Below, one piece after another: positions 27,301 through 35,044 of a stretch of 64,000 nucleotides of DNA. Source of the stretch: Mesorhizobium loti CJ3sym (GTDB lineage Bacteria > Pseudomonadota > Alphaproteobacteria > Rhizobiales > Rhizobiaceae). Position numbers and translations under genes: made by a program. The stretch's first letter is position 1; every line of letters starts with the position of its first letter. The notes under the pieces were generated by a model, which did not search any database, had not been told where the DNA came from, and was given only the letters and a program-made list of their open reading frames with translations. Location of the stretch: positions 1 through 64,000 of the forward strand of contig NZ_AXAL01000010.1 of the NCBI RefSeq assembly GCF_000472785.1. Reading direction: 5' to 3'.

Positions 27301-27869
27301 AAGGCGAGCCAGCTCTTGCTGTCGCTCTGGGCATTGGAATCCTGCGTCGTGTAGCGTCCGGCGGTGTCGATCAGCACGGCCTCGTCGGTGAACCACCAGT
27401 CGCAGGCGCGGGTGCCGCCAACACCGGCGACTGGCTGCGCATCACCCGAACCGGCCAGCGGAAAATTCAGTCCAGAATTGATCAGTGCCGTTGTCTTGCC
27501 TGCGCCGGGCGGGCCGATGATGATGTACCAGGGGACCTCATAGAGGAAATTGCGCTTGCCGCTCGACCGTTTAAGCGCGGCGATCGCCTCGTTCATGCGC
27601 GCCTCGAGCACCTGCGAGTCGTCATCCCTGTCGTCGTTGCGGGCAACGGCCGTCTCCAGCGCCTTTTGCGCCTTGCGCATCCGCCAGAAACGCAATCCGT
27701 AGAAGAGCGCTACGGCCGCCACGATCACGCCGATGATTGCCGCACGCAGCCAGACAGGCCCGAGAGGACGGCTATCGGCGAAGCGGATCAATGGTCCGGC
27801 AAACCACACTGCCGCCGAAAAACCGGCCAGCGCGATCATGCTGAAGATCCGCAGCAGCCAACGTGTCAT
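24315..27869 (-). CDS. tssM: TssM/IcmF inner-membrane T6SS protein, first copy
   Basis: Protein of 1184 aa. ATG at 27869 has GGAAG 6 nt upstream; an in-frame TTG at 27881 is weaker. Two membrane helices lie at about residues 5-25 and 43-60. A cytoplasmic NTPase domain has Walker A GPPGAGKT (119-126). The third helix is at about 430-452, followed by a large periplasmic IcmF part ending in a beta-rich C-terminal domain. TssM spans from the cytoplasm to TssJ in the outer membrane. A second, divergent tssM lies at 38637-42173. This copy follows its own tssL and sits next to kinase and phosphatase genes rather than the main operon. Confidence 0.9.
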   Translation of the reverse strand: MTRWLLRIFSMIALAGFSAAVWFAGPLIRFADSRPLGPVWLRAAIIGVIVAAVALFYGLRFWRMRKAQKALETAVARNDDRDDDSQVLEARMNEAIAALKRSSGKRNFLYEVPWYIIIGPPGAGKTTALINSGLNFPLAGSGDAQPVAGVGGTRACDWWFTDEAVLIDTAGRYTTQDSNAQSDSKSWLAFLSLLKKYRTRQPINGVILAISLADLIGLDDQQLDAHVVEIRSRLREIHETLKIQFPVYLLFTKADLVVGFMDYFGGFDEPRRRKVWGATFQTSDRTKNMAAEAPAEFDALARRLVEEMPDRLQEEVDPAARISVFGFPAQFGALKGRIANFIAGLFDPGRSQVNASLRGLYFSSGTQEGTPIDQVLGAIGRSFGNSSSAHLSGSGKSFFLHDLLTGVIFAESGWVSYDKSAARRAAIARFAGLGAIALIAAVALGILALSFIANRSLIASTKQAMGQYRTTADALLKSTEVTDVDLENVIGPLDQLRDLPAGFETGDMPTPIEETFGLSQRERLLSASRTAYRQALERMFRSRLLIQAERTIQAKMADPAALYEPLKIYLMLGGKAPKVDDALIVSWMKQDWEQNRYPGENNRAGREQLEKHLRAMLALDDAYDPVFQLNQPLVEAAQRSLGRMSLADRATALIKSAVYSAALEDFSVSVRGGPEAQLVFERVDGGDLSGLRVPGLYTYAGFNRFNLGQLSRIAQMLVDDQWVLGGGGEQGGIDQELLKLGPELLDRYGKEFATAWNSVLDGLKFKAMLKDKPHYIALSAVASPTSPIEQLFTAIADETALTRDAKDSGIGVEAGTVQGQSPDAAKMAKGLARIGIQIATGKSQSRAGAGSAAAQNQSPGANIEAQFRSFQALVSGPAGRRPIDALTQNFRDIYQSLKLATDVPSQTERVNANLQLQIATLRANSSRLPKPLARMVNATADEFEGNVTETSVANLNQMLDQAVTAPCEAAVNGRYPFAGNGAEDMAMADFAKLFAPGGVLDRFFAQNLASLIDMSGQDWSWKQDARFGRDLSKSTLKSFQRAAEIRSAFFPQGGSMPSISITFTPFSLHGDADAAVLDVDGQTVQSNQAGNASSTLTWPSGAASGSASLSLTPEMPGRDSSIKFEGPWALKRLMDKATITGTDSNVEARFVIGGRDVTYTIQTGSGPSPFLLQALSDFSCPKAF

Positions 27870-27891
27870 CGGCGCTTCCAACCGGCCGTGC

Positions 27892-29403
27892 TCACAGTGT
27901 TTCCTCCTTGGCGATCATCACATCGACACGGCGGTTCGTGGCGCGGCCTTCCGGTGTTGCATTGTCGGCGATCGGCTCGTCCTCGCCCTTGCCGTCGACG
28001 GTCAGTCGCGAGGGATCGCTGAACTTCGGCGCCATCATCGTTTCGACGGCCTTCGCCCTGGCGACGGACAGGTCGAAGTTGGACTTGAACGGGCTCGATT
28101 TTCGCGGCTTCACATTGTCCGTATGGCCGACGATCCTGATTGGCCCGCGTTCGGGTTCCAGGGCGGCCGCGATATCAGCGGCTATGGGCTGGAACTCCGG
28201 TTTCGCATCGGCTCGGCCGGACTGGAACAGCAGGAGATTGTTGATTTCCACGACGATGAAGTCGCCCTTCGTGCCGACGGTCAACCCGCCGGCTTCGACT
28301 TCCTTGGCCAGTGCCGAGCGGATGCGGTCGATCTGCGTGGTCGCGGCTACGGGTGCGGCGACTTTCACCGGCTCAGCCAACGGCGCCACGCTGGCGCGCT
28401 CGATGGCGATCGGCGTCGATGGGTTGAGTGCCAGCAATTCACCGGCGGCGGCGTCGCCTTCATTGGTGATGAAGACCCGCAGCGCGAAGAACGCCGCAGT
28501 CAGCAGTGCTGACGCCGCTGCCGCAACGGCCCAGATTGGCAGGCGTGTCGAAGACTGCGTCATCGTCGCTGCCAGGCCCTGCCAGCGAGGCGAGATGTCC
28601 TCGTCCGCGCCAGGCTTGAAATAGCGAAGCGTTTCGTAGACGTCGAGCCGAACACGTTCGAGACTGGTGTCTTCGCGTGTCAGGCCTCGATACTGCCCCT
28701 CGAACCCCAGCGACAGGCAGACATGCATCAGCTCGAGCAGGTCGTAGTGCGCCTCCGGGCTGGCCAGGATCTTGTTCAGCGCTTCGAAGAAGCCCATGCC
28801 ATTGGGCTCTACGTGGAAGAACTGCGACAGCATGCTGTGCTGCGCCCAGGCGTCTTTGCGTGGCCAGGGCAGGTTGCCGATGAGATCGTCGGCTGTTTCG
28901 CACAGGACAAATTTCGCGATCCGCGCATCCTCTTCGGCAACGCCTGATTTCTCCAGAGCCCTGTCGAATCGATCAATCGCCTCAGTGACATATTCGGCCA
29001 ACGGCTCCGCCTGTCTCTCGACGGGGATAAGCCTGAGTTGGCCGAACAGCATCAGCAACGGTGCGGCCGCGGCAAGGATCGGGTTTGCCGCGGAATATCG
29101 GACACTGTCGGTGACATTGAGCAGGGTCTCCTGCCGCAGAGCCGACGTCGGCGCCGCCGCGGAAGCGTCGCTTCCTGCCGCCACCGAAGGAGTTCCCTGA
29201 TAAATCACGGTCCCGGACGTCCAGCCCGGCGGCGTGTGGCGGCCGACGCCGGGATCGAACACAGTCGATTCCTTGATCTGCGCGGGTTGTCCGCCATCCG
29301 CCGCAGGCTCCTGAGGGGCCGGCGTCGCTTTTCGCTCACGCCGTGGCGTGGCGCGAATGACGGTCTTGCCCGCCGGGCCGAAAGGATCGTCCTTCGAGCT
29401 CAT
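27892..29403 (-). CDS. tssL: TssL/DotU with C-terminal OmpA-like domain, first copy
   Basis: Protein of 503 aa. The N-terminal 85 residues are disordered and charged. Residues of about 95-280 are the DotU/IcmH fold (AAAPLLMLFGQLR, LCETADDLIGNLPWP, FFEALNKILASP, LSLGFEGQYRG). A membrane helix spans 289-311. The periplasmic C-terminus (about 385-500) is an OmpA-like peptidoglycan-binding domain (LLFQSGRADAKP, IVGHTDNVKPRK, NRRVDVMI). It is 22 nt from tssM copy 1. TssL anchors the T6SS trans-envelope complex; the OmpA extension fastens it to the wall. Confidence 0.9.
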   Translation of the reverse strand: MSSKDDPFGPAGKTVIRATPRRERKATPAPQEPAADGGQPAQIKESTVFDPGVGRHTPPGWTSGTVIYQGTPSVAAGSDASAAAPTSALRQETLLNVTDSVRYSAANPILAAAAPLLMLFGQLRLIPVERQAEPLAEYVTEAIDRFDRALEKSGVAEEDARIAKFVLCETADDLIGNLPWPRKDAWAQHSMLSQFFHVEPNGMGFFEALNKILASPEAHYDLLELMHVCLSLGFEGQYRGLTREDTSLERVRLDVYETLRYFKPGADEDISPRWQGLAATMTQSSTRLPIWAVAAAASALLTAAFFALRVFITNEGDAAAGELLALNPSTPIAIERASVAPLAEPVKVAAPVAATTQIDRIRSALAKEVEAGGLTVGTKGDFIVVEINNLLLFQSGRADAKPEFQPIAADIAAALEPERGPIRIVGHTDNVKPRKSSPFKSNFDLSVARAKAVETMMAPKFSDPSRLTVDGKGEDEPIADNATPEGRATNRRVDVMIAKEETL

Positions 29404-29702
29404 CGCCGATCGTCCGTCCGCGCGCGGCGCCCGCCTTCTTGCCGGACAGGCACGAAGCCGTTCGCGGTCAGGTAAAGCAAACGCAAGCCCTGCGGGCCAG
29501 GGCAGTGTCCGCAGGAAGGTCGGCTACATCTTGCTATCCCGCCGTAAGATGACATTGTCGCAGACCCCCAGGTCGATCAGCCTTACCCGCTTAGCGAATT
29601 GTCGTATGCGATCGTAATCTCAGAAACTCTCGATTGGAACCGGATGCCGCGCACCGAAGAGGTTGTCTTCGTCGGCTGCAGCGCCACGGCTCCCTGAAGC
29701 GC
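29404..29702. other. Intergenic gap between tssL and tagH copies 1
   Basis: 299 bp between two minus-strand genes. No convincing gene was found; short frames here are extensions of antisense frames. The tssL copy 1 promoter is probably in the left part (29410-29560). No clear terminator hairpin was seen by eye for tagH copy 1. Confidence 0.4.
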
Positions 29703-30755
29703 CTATTTCTGCTTGTCGGCCTTGGCATAGGCTTCACTGAAATAGGCCAGGAATATGTCCAGCATGCCGTTCTCGTGCGCTTCCTCCATGGTTCGCCAGG
29801 TCGCGACAAAAGCGTCCCAGGCCTGGCTCTTTTTCGACGAGAACGACGTCGGCGGAAGCTTTCTTCCGATCGCTTCGGGTGACAGGTCGTCAAGCAGCCG
29901 CGACAGCGCGGCCTGCATGGCGGCATAGGTGGCGAATTCGTGCGTCTTGAGATCGCGGAATGCATCCTCGATGCTGCGCCTGGCATCGAGATAGCCGGCC
30001 CGGCGCCGCGCGAACATGATTTCGAGGATGTCGTCGGTTCCCGGAACGAACTTCAGGGGATTGTTGTCGGCGGCACTGATCATCGTTCGCTGTGTGCTCT
30101 TGGCCAGCATCTTCGCTGCCGCGCGCGCTTTCAGCAGCAGGGCCAGTTCCTCGACCACCGCCCGCAGCACCGCGCCGATTTCGGCGGCAACTTCATGCGG
30201 GTCGCGCGATTGCAGCAGTTCCGGCGAGATGCCGGCTCCGATCGCGATTTCCCGCAGCACTTCATCTCTTGTCGAGGGCAGGGGCGGTTGCGACGAGAAC
30301 GTCGACGCTGGACCCCGCTGCCCGGACCGTTGCTCCACGGGATCGAAGAACGGCTCCTCTCGGAATTCCAGCGAGCGGCCTGCCGCGGCCGGCATTTCGC
30401 GCTGCGTCGAACCGTGGCTGGGATGGCCGGTCGCGACGTGCTCCTCGTCGATCGAGACGAAGATCACATAACGGCCGATCAGCATCCGGTCGCCGTTGGC
30501 CATCCGATGCGGGCCGGTCATGCGCTGGTTCGATCCGTTGATGTAAGTTCCGTTGCGCGAGACATCGTGCAGCCAGAACGCACCTGCCTCGTAGCGGACC
30601 TCGCAATGCCGGCTCGAGATGAACTTGTCGGGGTCCGACAAGGTCCAGTCGCAAGCATCGCGTCCGATTTCGAAGCTGCGATCCCGCGCCGCGTAGCCGG
30701 TCGAGATGCCCTGAGGCAAGGCGTCGACATTGTTGATTTGCAGACTGATGTACAT
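29703..30755 (-). CDS. tagH: T6SS-associated FHA-domain protein TagH/Fha, first copy
   Basis: Protein of 350 aa from the ATG at 30755, chosen because it opens directly on the FHA fold; the frame continues upstream to 30911 without a better start. The FHA domain (residues 1-105) has the phosphothreonine-binding positions Gly31-Arg32, Ser48-Arg49-His50 and Asn68-Gly69-Thr70. The C-terminal domain (about 170-345) matches that of TagH proteins (MISAADNNPLKFVPG, ARRSIEDAFRDLKTHE). It should bind a phosphorylated partner made by the nearby kinase. The second copy at 45332-46798 has a related C-terminal domain. Confidence 0.85.
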   Translation of the reverse strand: MYISLQINNVDALPQGISTGYAARDRSFEIGRDACDWTLSDPDKFISSRHCEVRYEAGAFWLHDVSRNGTYINGSNQRMTGPHRMANGDRMLIGRYVIFVSIDEEHVATGHPSHGSTQREMPAAAGRSLEFREEPFFDPVEQRSGQRGPASTFSSQPPLPSTRDEVLREIAIGAGISPELLQSRDPHEVAAEIGAVLRAVVEELALLLKARAAAKMLAKSTQRTMISAADNNPLKFVPGTDDILEIMFARRRAGYLDARRSIEDAFRDLKTHEFATYAAMQAALSRLLDDLSPEAIGRKLPPTSFSSKKSQAWDAFVATWRTMEEAHENGMLDIFLAYFSEAYAKADKQK

Positions 30756-31004
30756 CCAGGATCGCCGCCGAACACTGACCGATACTCCACATTCTAGCAG
30801 TTTGCACATACAACAGGACAGCAGCGTTTCGAGGCGATGCACCGACAGGGTAAGGTTTTTCAGCCATGCGTCCTCTTTGGTCGGCGAGACAACATGTGGT
30901 AGGCTCAACATGGCCTGGTGCGGCGGGTCGAAAAAGTTCCTGGGTATATGGCGGGAACTTCAAATCCACCGCGCCGGCGGCCGCGTCCAGGAGGGGCACG
31001 ACCC
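30756..31004. promoter_or_regulatory. Divergent promoter region of tagH copy 1 and vgrG
   Basis: 249-bp gap between genes pointing away from each other, so it should hold both promoters. It has AT-richer stretches around 30780-30830. The 3' end contains the vgrG ribosome binding site AGGAGGGG at 30989-30996. No specific promoter box was assigned. Confidence 0.45.
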
Positions 31005-33329
31005 ATGCCGAACGAACGTGCCACGGTTGTGCAGACACCGGTCGGCGCCGAGCTGACCTTCACGCATCTTGTCGGGCGCGACGAGATCAGCCGCTGCTTT
31101 GCCTATACGGTCGGGTTCGTCGGGCCCAGTTCCGAGATCGATCCGCTGAAGATGCTGGGTGGCATGGTTTCGGTCGAAGGCGAATCCGATCCGAAACGGT
31201 GGTTCAGCGGCTTGGTGTCCGAATTTCGCCTGACCCGCATCGAGGACCGGCTGGCCTACTACGAAGCGGTCGTCAGGCCGTGGCTCTGGTTCCTCGGCAA
31301 CGCGACCGATTGCCGGATCTTTCAAAACATGACCGCCGTCGAGATCGTCGAAAAGATCTTCTCGAAATACGGTACGGCGAAATTCGAGAAGCGGCTGCAA
31401 GGGTCGTACCCCTCGCGCGAATACTGCGTGCAGTACGACGAGAGCGATCTGGATTTCGTGCAGCGCCTGCTCGAGCACGAAGGCATCTTCTATTTCTTCG
31501 AGCATGACGAGGGCAAGCACACGCTCGTGCTGTGCGACGCGATGAGCAAGCTGAAGCCGGCGCCGGGCTACGAGAAGATACCCTATAATTTCGAGGGACA
31601 GGGCTCGCGGCGCGACGTCGAATACATCACCGAATGGATTCCGGGCAGTTCGGTGCGGCCGGGAGCCTATGCCCACACCGACTATGATTTCCAGAAGCCT
31701 GGCGCCGATCTGATGGCGAAGTCCGCCCAGCCGTTCAGCCATAAGGAAGCCTCCGGCGAGAATTATCGCCAGCCCGGCGCGCATCTCGATGTCGGGCGCG
31801 GCGACACCCTAGCCGGTATCCGGCGCGAGGAACTCCAGGCCGTGCACCAGCGCATCACTGCGGTCGGAACTGTGCGCGGCCTCCATTCCGGCTGTACTTT
31901 CAAGCTGGAAAGCTTTCCGCGCGATGACCAGAACCAGGAGTATCTGGTGGTCAGCGCCGAATACAGGCTGTTCGATCCGGGCTACCGAACCCAGAACGAG
32001 GCCCACATAGAGAATTACAAGATCGTGCTGGGTGTCGCGCCGACTGCCTTGCCCTACCGCCCGCCGCGGATCACGACGCGGCCGATCATGCGCGGGCCGC
32101 AGACGGCGACGGTGGTCGGCCCTTCCGGCGAGGAGATATTCACCGACAAATATGCCCGGGTGAAGGTGCAGTTCCACTGGGACCGCCTCGGCAAGAAGAA
32201 CGAAAACAGTTCCTGCTTCGTCCGTGTTTCGCAGACCTGGGCCGGCAGCGGCTGGGGCTTCATCCAGATACCGCGCATTGGCCAGGAAGTGATCGTTGAC
32301 TTTCTCGAAGGCGACCCTGACCTGCCGATCGTCACCGGCAGGGTCTACAATGCCTCGCAGATGCCGCCCTACGGTTTGCCGGGCAACGCAACGCAATCGG
32401 GCTGGAAATCCAACTCGTCGAAAGGTGGCGGCGGTTACAACGAGCTGATGTTCGAGGACAAGGCTGGCTCCGAACTGGTCAACTTCCAGGCGCAGAAGGA
32501 CCACCACCTTCTGATCAAGCACGACCGCACCAAGCTGGTGCAGCACGACCAGTCCGACCGCATCGACCACGATGCCAAGCACTCCGTCGGCCACAACCTC
32601 GACGAGGACGTCGGCAACAACAAGACGGTCAAGGTCGGCGTCGACCAGACCACGAATATCGGCTCGAACGACACCGAGACGGTGGGCAAGAACCGCTCAC
32701 TGACGGTGGGGGCGAATGAGACGATAGGCATCGGTTCGAACTCGACGGAGACGATCGGCTCCAACCACTCGCAGACGGTGGGGATTGTCCAGACGGTGAC
32801 TGTTGGCGCTGCCCGCATCGATACGGTTGGGGCGTCCGAGACACGAAGCGTTGGCGGCCCGCAGACAAACACCATCGGCGCGTCACGATCGGTCACGGTT
32901 GGGGCTGGGCAAAGCCATGACATCGGCACGGATGACAGTTGGTCGGTGGGCGCGAACCAGAGCGTGCAAGTGGCGGCGGATCAAAGTTTCAACGTCGGCG
33001 GAGCGCATTCCTCGCAGGTCGGCAAAGGGCGAGATGCCAAGATCGCCGAGGACGACGCGACCGATGTCGGCGGCGCGCGCTCGCTGAAGATTGCCAAGGG
33101 AAGCCTTGTCGAGATTGGCGAGGACGGCGCCATCAAGATCGGCAAGGATTTGTTGATCGAGGCCGGTGACTCCATCGTGATCAAGTGTGGCTCGGCGGCG
33201 ATCTCGATGAAGAAGGACGGCACCATCAATATCGAAGGCAAGGACATTTCCGTCAAAGGCTCGGGCAAGATCAACGTGAAGGCTTCAAGCGACATCACGA
33301 TGAAAGGTTCGGAGATCAAACAGAATTGA
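31005..33329 (+). CDS. vgrG: VgrG, T6SS spike protein
   Basis: Protein of 774 aa. ATG at 31005 has AGGAGGGG 8 nt upstream; the frame is open back to 30918 but that part has no VgrG likeness. The order is typical. The gp27-like base is at residues 1-360, with RYDESD-type YDESDLDFVQRLLEHEGI. An OB fold carries the hallmark YARVKVQFHWDR and SGWGFIQIPRIGQEV. A long needle of VG-x-N/x-T repeats follows (about 520-700), and the protein ends in a short beta tail. There is no extra effector domain. VgrG trimerises on Hcp and carries PAAR-tipped effectors. It is followed by the DUF6484 and TIGR02270-like genes. Confidence 0.95.
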   Translation: MPNERATVVQTPVGAELTFTHLVGRDEISRCFAYTVGFVGPSSEIDPLKMLGGMVSVEGESDPKRWFSGLVSEFRLTRIEDRLAYYEAVVRPWLWFLGNATDCRIFQNMTAVEIVEKIFSKYGTAKFEKRLQGSYPSREYCVQYDESDLDFVQRLLEHEGIFYFFEHDEGKHTLVLCDAMSKLKPAPGYEKIPYNFEGQGSRRDVEYITEWIPGSSVRPGAYAHTDYDFQKPGADLMAKSAQPFSHKEASGENYRQPGAHLDVGRGDTLAGIRREELQAVHQRITAVGTVRGLHSGCTFKLESFPRDDQNQEYLVVSAEYRLFDPGYRTQNEAHIENYKIVLGVAPTALPYRPPRITTRPIMRGPQTATVVGPSGEEIFTDKYARVKVQFHWDRLGKKNENSSCFVRVSQTWAGSGWGFIQIPRIGQEVIVDFLEGDPDLPIVTGRVYNASQMPPYGLPGNATQSGWKSNSSKGGGGYNELMFEDKAGSELVNFQAQKDHHLLIKHDRTKLVQHDQSDRIDHDAKHSVGHNLDEDVGNNKTVKVGVDQTTNIGSNDTETVGKNRSLTVGANETIGIGSNSTETIGSNHSQTVGIVQTVTVGAARIDTVGASETRSVGGPQTNTIGASRSVTVGAGQSHDIGTDDSWSVGANQSVQVAADQSFNVGGAHSSQVGKGRDAKIAEDDATDVGGARSLKIAKGSLVEIGEDGAIKIGKDLLIEAGDSIVIKCGSAAISMKKDGTINIEGKDISVKGSGKINVKASSDITMKGSEIKQN

Positions 33330-33339
33330 GGGCGGCTGG

Positions 33340-33762
33340 ATGACCAAGACCCGAAAGCGGATCGAAGGGGTTATAATTGGAGTTTTTCTAGGCTTCGATG
33401 ACGAAGCACCGCTCGTCGTGTTCCCCGGTAATACACGGGAGACCGCAGTAAGAGCGCGAAGCCTGGCCGAGATGAGTTCGGATATGATCGGCTCCGAGGT
33501 CGCGCTCCTGTTTGAAGACGGTGATGTTGGTCGGCCACTGATTGTGGGACGCATAGTAGAGCCAAGCCGCAAGCCGAGGGCGCAGGTCATACGCGACGGC
33601 GAACAGGTAAGGATAGTGGGTGAAGAACGAATAGAATTACGCTGCGGCAAGGCCACCATCATCATGGAAAAAGACGGCCATATCACTATCCGCGGAACAT
33701 ACGTTACGAGCCACGCAAGCGCCACCAACCGTATCCGTGGCGGCTCGGTGAACCTGAACTGA
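33340..33762 (+). CDS. DUF6484-like VgrG-associated protein
   Basis: Protein of 140 aa starting 10 nt after vgrG. The N-terminal half is a small beta barrel (IIGVFLGFDDEAPLVVFPGN, EVALLFEDGDVGRPLIVG) and the C-terminal half has short beta repeats (EERIELRCGKATIIMEKDG, HITIRGTYV) like the end of a VgrG needle. I recall this family as DUF6484 in vgrG operons. The stop overlaps the next start in TGATG. It may be a loading factor or tip extension for VgrG; this is inference. Confidence 0.7.
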   Translation: MTKTRKRIEGVIIGVFLGFDDEAPLVVFPGNTRETAVRARSLAEMSSDMIGSEVALLFEDGDVGRPLIVGRIVEPSRKPRAQVIRDGEQVRIVGEERIELRCGKATIIMEKDGHITIRGTYVTSHASATNRIRGGSVNLN

Positions 33763-34106
33763 TGGCAGCGCCGGTCCTGCGCGAGATCGTCCGGCAGCAT
33801 GCCGAAATGGCGGCGTTTCTATGGACGGTCTACGACCACCACCTGCTCCATCCCGAGGAAAATCCGGAGATGGACGAAGTACGCGTTGCCCGCTTGATTG
33901 AAAGATTGGAGGCGCATCTGGATGGTCTGCGGGTCGCCGGAGATCAGGGTCGAAAAATTGCGCAGCAGTGCTATGAGGAGTTCTCGGCGGCGGGAGAACT
34001 CTTCGTGTTACGGATGCTGGCTGCACCAAACCCGATCCGGGTCGTGGATTTGGACCTTGTCAAAGTGAGGGAATACCTGGCCGTGACGCTGGCACAGGAT
34101 CGATGA
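33762..34106 (+). CDS. Short TIGR02270-like protein, N-terminal part only
   Basis: Protein of 114 aa. The start (LREIVRQHAEMAAFLWTVYD) and the motif LIERLEAHLDGLRVAG match my recollection of the N-terminus of TIGR02270-family proteins, which are usually several hundred residues long and carry HEAT-like repeats. Here the frame ends at 34106, only 14 nt from the end of the opposing gene. It is translated with the DUF6484 gene. It may be a natural short version or what remains after the effector cassette on the other strand was inserted. Confidence 0.6.
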   Translation: MAAPVLREIVRQHAEMAAFLWTVYDHHLLHPEENPEMDEVRVARLIERLEAHLDGLRVAGDQGRKIAQQCYEEFSAAGELFVLRMLAAPNPIRVVDLDLVKVREYLAVTLAQDR

Positions 34107-34120
34107 CCCGCCGTCCCAAA

Positions 34121-35044
34121 TCACCGGTAGTTGTTCATGTCGACTGTTCGAAGAAAGATGTTGCCGTCATAGCCCATTTCGAAACCGGTCCATTCGGTTC
34201 CGTCGAACAGAAAGAATTCGTGCCACCCGGCAACAACAAGAAATTCCTCGGTCGCGGACATTGTAAAGCCCTGTTCCGTTTCCAGCAGCGGAACCAGTTC
34301 GCGTCCCTTCTGCACGGAAACGCCGTAGCTCATGTCCGACCAATAGCGTTTGCCGCGAAACTCGCAGATGTCGTAGTAGTCGACTTCGTCAGCCTTGAGG
34401 GCAATCAGCTCGCTGTCCCTCAACTCGTAGGCTGCTCCGTTTGCTCCGCCGATGTATACCTCGCTTTGAGGCCCGGCCAGGACAGTATTGAGGTTCTCTT
34501 CGACTCCCAGATCGATACGGCTCCAGCGCCGCCCGTCGAGTTTCAGCAGAAGCCCGCGATCGCCGGCACAATAGGTCGGACTTCCGTCGCGGCCATGGAT
34601 ATCGTTTAATACGGCTTCTTCGAAGGTTTCCAACTGTCCCCATCGGCCATGCTCGCGCAGATAGCTTACGCCAAGGCTGCCGATCGCAAAGACACGGTCG
34701 TGAGAAGGCGCCCACAGGCGCGTCAGCACACCTTCGGACAGCTCCGTGCGGGATGCCGAGCCAGGCGGAAGGTCGTGGATGATCCCTCCGAGCTCAAGCG
34801 CGATGTGATCCTGCGGCCCGAAGCTGATATGCGAGCGGATTGAGTCTTCGATCTGAAGCCGTGCGTTGAAGCGAATGGTCCGTCCCAACTCAATTTCCAG
34901 AAGATAGGACCGGCTGAATTCTTCATCGGGGTCGCTCAGTTCGAAACTGGCGCTGAAGCGATTGCCACCATGATGGAACCCGTCCACGGCCTGGACATCG
35001 ATTTCCTCCGGATCAAAGTCGGCGATGGTTTCGGGCTCGCGCAT
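34121..35044 (-). CDS. Beta-propeller-like protein, candidate immunity protein
   Basis: Protein of 307 aa; ATG at 35044 shares TGATG with the upstream PAAR-like gene, so the open frame to 35107 is not the start. No signal peptide. The C-terminal 200 residues contain four repeats of the form V-F/Y-A/I-x-G ... G-x-L ... W-S/G (RVFAIGSLGVSYL, TYCAGDRGLLLKLDGRRW, VYIGGANGAAYEL, FLVVAGWHEFFLFDGTEW), like blades of a beta-propeller. Directly following a candidate toxin, it is best read as its immunity protein. That is inference from gene order; the family was not recognised. Confidence 0.6.
   Translation of the reverse strand: MREPETIADFDPEEIDVQAVDGFHHGGNRFSASFELSDPDEEFSRSYLLEIELGRTIRFNARLQIEDSIRSHISFGPQDHIALELGGIIHDLPPGSASRTELSEGVLTRLWAPSHDRVFAIGSLGVSYLREHGRWGQLETFEEAVLNDIHGRDGSPTYCAGDRGLLLKLDGRRWSRIDLGVEENLNTVLAGPQSEVYIGGANGAAYELRDSELIALKADEVDYYDICEFRGKRYWSDMSYGVSVQKGRELVPLLETEQGFTMSATEEFLVVAGWHEFFLFDGTEWTGFEMGYDGNIFLRTVDMNNYR

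Noticed and set aside
32600..33060. Dense short repeats that look like a repeat array
   Set aside because: They are in-frame VG-x-x-T type repeats coding for the VgrG needle, not a CRISPR array or a DNA-level tandem repeat.
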